A DNA stretch of 64,000 bases from Azolla pinnata (taxonomy: Eukaryota > Streptophyta > Polypodiopsida > Salviniales > Salviniaceae): assembly GCA_037176905.1 (NCBI GenBank), contig JBBBWG010017667.1, positions 16,132 to 80,131 on the forward strand, in the 5' to 3' direction. The notes under the pieces are model-generated. The model saw only the letters and a list, made by a program, of their open reading frames with translations. It ran no database searches and was not told the origin of the DNA. Positions 58,258 through 64,000 of this stretch are shown here, one piece after another (the stretch's first letter is position 1; each line of letters opens with the position of its first letter). The translations under genes and the position numbers were made by a program.

Positions 58258-58304
58258 CTCGGGGCATTTCTTCCCTTTCAGCTACGAACAACTCCCCGCC
58301 CACC
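58258..58304 (+). repeat. Dispersed-repeat module shared with 62160-62206
   Basis: The run ggcatttcttccctttcagc, followed by tacgaacaactcccc, occurs here and at 62166-62202 in the same orientation with almost no change. At 62166 it lies directly after the block related to 12195-12300, so both blocks may belong to one element family. Confidence 0.75.
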
Positions 58305-58578
58305 GTACAAAGTGTGAAAAGAAATCCAACAAGGAAGAAACAGCATCGGGCCGGAAGAGCAACGTGCTCTTTCCTTGTAAAGGCCTGAATTGCATCAGTG
58401 CACGGAAAGGGGCACAACCGTATCTCCTCGTGTTTACAAGACATACATGCACACACTGTATGCGGACTTAAGCGAGGGTCTACTGTATACATGCATACAC
58501 TTCTGCATAGGAAACATACACGACGGATTCACCCAATCCATGTATGTTTCATGTGTGCGCCTACACAGTAAGTTGTGT

Positions 58579-58720
58579 CGGATCATCGTGGGTTTTTTCT
58601 TTTATATTTCTGTTTAAAGAAGATCCTACCATTCGTTATCTATAAAGACGGATCATCATGGGTTTTTCCTTTTATAATTCTGTTTAAAGAAGATCCTACC
58701 GTTAGTTATCTATAAAGACA
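58579..58720. repeat. 71-bp tandem duplication
   Basis: Copies start at 58579 and 58650 (cggatcatcrtgggtttttt-like, then ctgtttaaagaagatcctac and gttatctataaagac). There are five or six differences. Confidence 0.92.
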
Positions 58721-59645
58721 AATGCACAAAGGCTACAAACACTACAATGTCATAAGCTCAGTAGTGAGACATTAGAGTTGATTACAAACTCCCTCTTTCT
58801 TTCTATGGCAGGGAGAAAAAGGAATCCGGGAGTTGCGTAGTTCCATTTTGCTTGCACCCCGTCGATGTCCCCCTATTTTTGGTGTTGGTTATAGACACCA
58901 CTAGCTTATCGGCAGTACGTGGTACGATCGCATCGCATCGAATCGCGGCCCTAGAAGAGAAGAAAAACCAGGAGAAACATCGCAAAAGACGGCACTGGAC
59001 CGGAACACGGAATCCTCGACGAGCGGACAAAAGGAAGGAATCGGGTTCGTGGGCGAAATCCGTACTCCGATCGATCGACGCCGCGTGGGGATTACACGGA
59101 TCGATTTACGTTCGGGCATTCGATCATATTGGGGAATGTGGATAGGATCGGGGGCGACTTTAAATCGAGGTTGTTTTTTTTGAGGCACACCCCATCAGCA
59201 CAAGCATTCTATCCCCAAAAAAGAAGATGCCTTTGGAAAGCAATGGGGCTTCCAAAGAGGTCAAGAGCTCGAATCTCATCCGGAGAGGGGGAGAAAAGGT
59301 ATATACTAACTATGAAATTGAGCCCCACTTTGAGTATTTTTTGACTGGATTACAAGAAGAGAAAAAAACAATAGCCTTTTAAAAGCACCAACTGATCCCC
59401 AAACACTTGACCTCACTCTATCTTCCTTACTCTAGCTTTTTCCTTGTGGCTGCTTCTTTTCTCTCCTCTTTTCGGGGCCCGGGTTCCTATGGTTTTGTCT
59501 CGGACACGCGTCAGATGGCGAGGCCGGCGAGAGAAGAGAGGCCGGGAACGGAAACGAGTAACGGAAGTGCGTTGGTTGAGGTAGGGTTTTTGTCGGTGAC
59601 TGGGCCGGTGAAACGGCGAGGTTTCGGGCTCTTTTTCTAAAAGAT

Positions 59646-59706
59646 GGGTTAGGGTTTAGGGTTCAGGGTTTAGGGTTTAGGGTTTAGGGTTTAGGGGGTT
59701 TAGGGA
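59646..59706 (+). repeat. Interstitial telomere-like array
   Basis: Eight or so TTTAGGG units, largely perfect between 59669 and 59696, with one TTCAGGG and one unit extended by extra G. Confidence 0.95.
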
Positions 59707-60200
59707 TCAGCGTGATGGTCCGAGGTGGTTCTGGTAGAATCAGTTGTGTGTTAAATATTCGAACGTTTTGTCGATCGGGTTCCTAATGTTTGTTTCCTTT
59801 TAGTTCCGAGGGGTTAGGAGCTGACTGAAATCGCGGGGCGACGGCGGCGACGATGGTGACGATGGTCACAACGGTGATGATGGTTTGATGGGTGATGATA
59901 GACAATGTGCTGATCGAGGAAGCTGCAGCCGTGATTGCGGGCTTCGCTAAAAATGGGAGAGGATCGCGGGGGCTCCCCGCTTCTTCTTCTTCTCCTTTCT
60001 TTGCTTCTTGCTTCTCCTCCTCCTCCTCCTTGCTTCTTCTTCTTCTTCTTCTTCTTCTTCTTCTATGGGCATATGTAGTCGGAAGTTTCGAGGTTAATAA
60101 AGCCTCTATGTATGGATCTAGCTATATGTATGGGTCATATTTATGTGAATGGTGAGGAACACACAAAAGAGAGAGGTTGGGTTGGGGGTTTCTTTTCACA

Positions 60201-60446
60201 CTAGGCGCGGCGGAAGCACGCGAGGTTGCTCTTCCCCCGCGGCCGGTGCTTGTACATGTGTTGCCGATACTCCTCCCACGTGAAGGGCCGGTAGAGCGGC
60301 GGCAGATCGCGCGTCGCCGCGGGCGCGATCGTCGCCTTGTCGATCGGGTTGAGGAAGAAGGCCATGGACAGCCGCGGCGCGATGCTGTTGCACACTGCGC
60401 GGTGCTCCACGCTCTTGTACACGTCGTTGCTCCACACCTAACGACG

Positions 60447-60480
<34 letters not shown>

Positions 60481-62634
60481 CGAAAACAAAAACAAAAAAA
60501 CAACACAGAAGAAGAAGAGACGATCACGACGAATTTTTTCGTAAAACCCTTTGTATAAGCTAATGGTAAGATATTGCTTTGGGCAAAGCAAAAAACAAAC
60601 AACAAAACCAGTGGTAAGATATTGTTTTGGACAAAGCAGAAAACAAAGAACAAAACCAATGGTAAGATATTGCTTTGGACAAAGAACAAAACCAATAAAT
60701 GGTAAGATATTGTTTTGGACAAAGAAAAAAACAAAAAACAAAACTAGTGGTAAGTTTTTGTTTTCTTTTTTTTTAACTAAGGGTAAGATATTGTTTTGGA
60801 CAAAGGAAGAAACAAAAAGCAAAACCAATGGTAAGATATTGTTTTGGACAAAGACAAAAATAAAAAACAGAACCAATGGTAAGATATTGTTTTTTTCTTT
60901 TAACTAATGGTAATATATTGTTTTGGACCAAGAAAAAAACAAAAAACAAAACCAATGGTAAGATATTGTTTTGGACAAAGAAAAAAATAAAAAACAAAAC
61001 CAATGGTAAGATATTGTTTTTTTCTTTTAACCAATGGTAATATATTGTTTTGGGCAAAGAAAAAAACAAACAACAAAACCAAGATACGATCGGGCGGGGC
61101 TCGATCCGAAGTGGAAAAGAATAGAATACAACCCGGGATCGCATGCAGGATGTTTTTCAGTACATTTCAGATGGATCTTTTCTGAAAGGTCCATATATAT
61201 GTGTTCGTAATTTTCAGCCTTGTTGTTATGATTTTTTATAACTAATGAAAGGATATTTCTTTTGAGATAACTAATGAAAGGATATTTCTTTTGAGACAAA
61301 AACGAAAGAGGATTTTTTCTTTCAGTGTCGGGATTGTTTTCTCCTTTTACCCTAGACCAAGGTAGAAGGGCATCGAATGGGATCTTTCCACCCAAGATCC
61401 CCTCCAACTAGTGATAAACCTGGTTGCTTTCCCTTGCTATACAGTCAGTTACCAACTGTGCAAAACTCTGGCAATAAGGCATGTTGGTTTCTAAGGATCT
61501 ATTTTTTTGGAGAGAAAAAGAGAAGGCGAAGAAAACTTCGTGCGATGCTCTAACGATGGCAGTGACGATGGTGGTGACTTCTGATGGTGATGGTGATGAT
61601 GACGATGCTGAACCTTATATGCGATTTTGACTTCTCCGCCTTAAGACTCCAGCAAGGATCATCAGGAATCAACAATCATGGACCTTTCTTTTTTGCTTTC
61701 TTTCTTCTTCTTCAATGGGTCAAGAATGGATCTTGGACTCCCTTTCTGCCTTCCTTTTGGGTGGGGGTGATTAGCAAAGTCAAAAGTTCCATCGATACTT
61801 ACGTCAACGCGTAGGGAAGAAAGTCCAAACAAGCACAGGAAAAAAGGCTTAAAAATCATGTAAATGCATGCATGCATGCATAGAACAGAGAGGTCATGAT
61901 CAAGAGACAGCTCTCAGATAGGAGATGAAACCATGGGGGAGAACATTGACCCAGCTGTGAATGGACAATGGACATGGATGGATGGGCCGGAATGGACACC
62001 TTCCCTTGCTTTGACATTTCTCTCCATTCTTCCGTCGAGAAAGAACGAAAGAACAAAAGAAAGAAAGAAAGAGAGTTAATGAACGAAAGAAAGAAAGATA
62101 TATTAACGTCTTCTAAGACCGAAATTGGCCCACGGGAAGAGACACATTGCCTCCCTCTGTGCCGAGGCATTTCTTCCCTTTCAGCTACGAACAACTCCCC
62201 CGCCTACTTCGGCTTTCTTTTCTCTTTTTTTTCAAGGATCTCAAACCCTACCACCGTTCTTTCTTCTCGCCGGAAAAAACACGGGTATATGTCTCTCTAT
62301 CCAGCTAGCTTGCTAAGCGAGCCAGCTAGCGGCTCGTAATCATTGAGTACGATAATGCAGAAACAGCAAAAGAGGGAGTTGAGATGTCCACAGAAGAAGA
62401 AAAAGGAGGGGAGGGAGGGTGGTGGTCCATTGGTAGCTCAAAGTTCAGTACTAAAGATCAGGTGCTGGATCGAGAAACCAATAGTGGCAGCCATTGGTAG
62501 CTACAGCTAAAAGGGCTTCAAAAGGCAAGTTTGGGGGGCGCATCGCCGCACACTATCGTACTAGCGTATCCGTTCTAATACAACTCCCTGCCTTTTGTAA
62601 CGGCATTCTACTTTTAGAGAGGACAATTGCAACA

Positions 62635-62676
<42 letters not shown>

Positions 62677-63262
62677 AATACATACAAAGAAAACGAAACA
62701 CGATTCCAATTCACCGCGTTCTAATAGAGAGAGAGAGGGAGGGAGGGTGTTTCGACGAGAGCAGACAAGCCAGAATGTCGCAACATGTGCATGGGCGCAT
62801 GCATGGCACGCAATGCATACATGCATGCATCCAATCCAGGAGGCAAACTAAACCCTAAACCCTAAACCCTAAACCCTAAACCGGTGTCTGTCTGGCTTGT
62901 CTGTCGATGTATGCAAGCAAGCATGCATGCATGCATGTATGTATGCATGCATGTATGTGTGTATGCATGTATCTGTGCATGTACCTGGAGGGCATCGCCG
63001 ATGTTGACGACAAGCGCGTTGCGCGACGGCTTGACGGCGATCCAACGGCCGTGGCGGCAGATCTGGAGGCCGCCGACGAGGTCCTGGTGGAGCACGGTGA
63101 GGAGGTGCGGGTCGGAGTGCGAGCCGAGGCCGAGCGTCATCGACGGGTCGGGGCACGGCGGGTAGCAGTTGAAGCGGATCACCGAGTTGCTCCCGTCCCC
63201 GACCACGAGCTCGCTGTCGTTCGCGCCCTTGTTGTTGTTGCTTCTGGCGTTGTTGCTCCCGA

Positions 63263-63296
<34 letters not shown>

Positions 63297-63468
63297 CCTG
63301 GCATTGTTGTTTCCGATGTTGTTGTTGTTTCTGGCGTTGTTGTTGTTCCTACTGGCGTTGTTGTTGTTCCTACTAGCGTTGTTGTTTCCACGCAGCGCGT
63401 CGAGGAGCGCCCCGAGAATGCGGAGCGCCACGCCCTTCATCTCCGCGCTGAACTCCTCCGCCGCTTTC
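60201..63468 (-). CDS. 2-oxoglutarate/Fe(II) dioxygenase, C20 gibberellin 2-oxidase-like (partial)
   Basis: Two 3' exons: 63468-62985 and 60437-60201, GT-AG, phase 0 at the 2547-nt intron. The encoded part shows YPPCP, HSD (iron ligands of the HxD motif in GSHSDPHLLTVLHQD), the GGLQI strand, the distal His in VEHRAV and RLS (the Arg that binds 2-oxoglutarate). The block WIAVKPSRNALVVNIGDALQ, joined to VWSNDVYKSVEHR, and the intron at that place most resemble C20-type GA2ox7/8 enzymes, which inactivate gibberellin precursors. The C-terminus LYRPFTWEEY also fits GA2ox. Other DOXC subfamilies remain possible. A segment of about 65 residues dominated by Asn runs is inserted before the first core strand (IRFNCYPPCP). 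The exon(s) encoding the N-terminal half are beyond the right edge of the window or unrecognised between 63470 and 64000. Confidence 0.85.
60545..61085. repeat. AT-rich minisatellite in the dioxygenase intron
   Basis: About eleven units of 40-60 bp, each containing taatggtaagatattgtttt, followed by a ggacaaag motif and an A/C-rich spacer of acaaaaaac type. Spacer length varies between units; some have a tttcttttaac spacer. Confidence 0.93.
61225..61300. repeat. ~32-bp tandem duplication
   Basis: Two copies of taactaatgaaaggatattt, followed by cttttgaga, within the dioxygenase intron. Confidence 0.88.
62070..62206 (+). repeat. Dispersed repeat copy (two modules)
   Basis: The left module (aaagatatattaacgtcttc, then gaaattggcccacggga) is related to 12195-12300 and, inverted, to 63680-63800. 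The right module equals 58258-58304. The copy is preceded by a GAAA-rich tract. Confidence 0.75.
62636..62675. repeat. GA microsatellite
   Basis: About eighteen uninterrupted GA dinucleotides inside the dioxygenase intron. Confidence 0.97.
62846..62882 (-). repeat. Interstitial telomere-like array (CCCTAAA strand)
   Basis: Four to five perfect CCCTAAA heptamers within the dioxygenase intron, about 100 bp from its donor. A GCAT/GTAT-rich tract (62913-62980) follows. Confidence 0.95.
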
Positions 63469-63679
63469 CTGGAGAGGCACAGACAAAATCGGCGCGTCAG
63501 CCCGTCTTCGGTATAACTGATGATGATCATGATGGTGGTGGTGATGGTGATGATCAAGCCAGCTATATCACCGAGGGCGGCACGATATTAGCTGGCTTGA
63601 TTCGAACGTCCCACCCTCGAAGTCTGTCTGATCCTCTTCAGACCTGTATTTCGTGTTTGTTTTTCTTCTTTTTTTCTTT

Positions 63680-63766
63680 TTGTACTTTGGATGATTGGGT
63701 ACACACATCTCACCGTTGTATCTTTTGTCTCATGGGCCAATTCTGGTTCTCAAAGATGTTAATATG

Positions 63767-63800
<34 letters not shown>
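63680..63800 (-). repeat. Inverted copy of the dispersed repeat
   Basis: The reverse complement of 12195-12300: ggatgattgggtacacacat, then gtctcatgggccaattctgg, then gttaatatgtctttc, ending in a TTTC tract (63767-63802). Similarity by eye is about 80-85%. Confidence 0.8.
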
Positions 63801-63803
<3 letters not shown>

Positions 63804-63970
63804 GAGAGGTTATTGCGGTGACACACTCTGGTCTCCGCTCCGCTGGGTAAACGATCCGCGCCATTCGTTTCAGAACTGAATGACAGGAGCTCGCTTTCGA
63901 AGAAAGCAGAAAGAAAGAAGCGGGACGGAGACAGAAGAAGTCGGGCCGGGGACCACGACAGGGTTCCTTG

Positions 63971-64000
63971 AAACCCTAAGCCCTAAACCCTAAACCCTAA
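63971..64000 (-). repeat. Telomere-like tract at the window edge
   Basis: Four CCCTAAA-type units (one CCCTAAG) run into the last base of the window, so their true length is unknown. Confidence 0.93.

Larger units (their letters stand above)
56855..60200. other. Intergenic region between SEC20 and the dioxygenase gene
   Basis: No intact gene is recognised. It contains a possible retroelement fragment (57530-57780), an A tract (58041-58054), a dispersed-repeat module (58258-58304), a two-copy 71-bp repeat (58579-58720), a telomere-like array (59646-59706) and a CTT tract (60026-60064). The frame at 58852-59145 has no recognised homology. Confidence 0.6.

Overview
This is nuclear DNA of a land plant. 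Genes are rich in spliceosomal introns, telomere-type TTTAGGG arrays recur, and every recognisable gene is a plant family: a CNGC channel, an SBP-box factor, a PLS-type PPR protein, a Sec14-like SFH protein, cohesin SMC3, the SNARE SEC20 and a 2-oxoglutarate oxygenase. The style of the long intronless PPR protein, the SPL8-type SBP domain embedded in very long homopolymer tracts, and the abundance of microsatellites and local tandem duplications suggest a seed-free vascular plant, most likely a fern. That placement is inference and a lycophyte is not excluded.

Layout: (1) 35-6850, minus: partial CNGC19/20-like channel with six recognisable exons; its cyclic-nucleotide-binding end lies left of the window and its N-terminus was not found. 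(2) 6841-16425: no gene recognised; tandem repeats, then about 5 kb packed with microsatellites in front of the next gene. (3) 16426-22766, plus: SBP-box gene of the SPL8/LIGULELESS1 type, three exons, about 1582 residues, with a stop near 22766. (4) 22767-27493: no gene; telomere-like arrays and local duplications. (5) 27494-30028, minus: intronless PLS-type PPR gene, truncated in its E region. (6) 30029-32861: repeat-rich divergent intergenic region. (7) 32862-39419, plus: SFH phosphatidylinositol-transfer gene, 13 exons resolved, 3' end unresolved. (8) 41593-50789, plus: complete SMC3, 28 exons, 1205 residues, including one AT-AC U12-type intron, one probable GT-AG U12-type intron and one GC-AG intron. 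(9) 52390-56854, plus: complete SEC20, 8 exons, 316 residues. (10) 60201-63468, minus: last two exons of a 2-oxoglutarate/Fe(II) dioxygenase resembling C20-type gibberellin 2-oxidases, carrying an Asn-rich insertion.

The genes do not form a pathway; they are ordinary eukaryotic neighbours. The most unusual features are the SMC3 splice sites, the homopolymer-dominated SPL8-like protein, the repeated in-place duplication of 35-240 bp segments in nearly every intron and spacer, and six telomere-like tracts inside the window. Exon boundaries were derived by matching conserved protein families and splice phase by eye; no alignment or transcript data were available.
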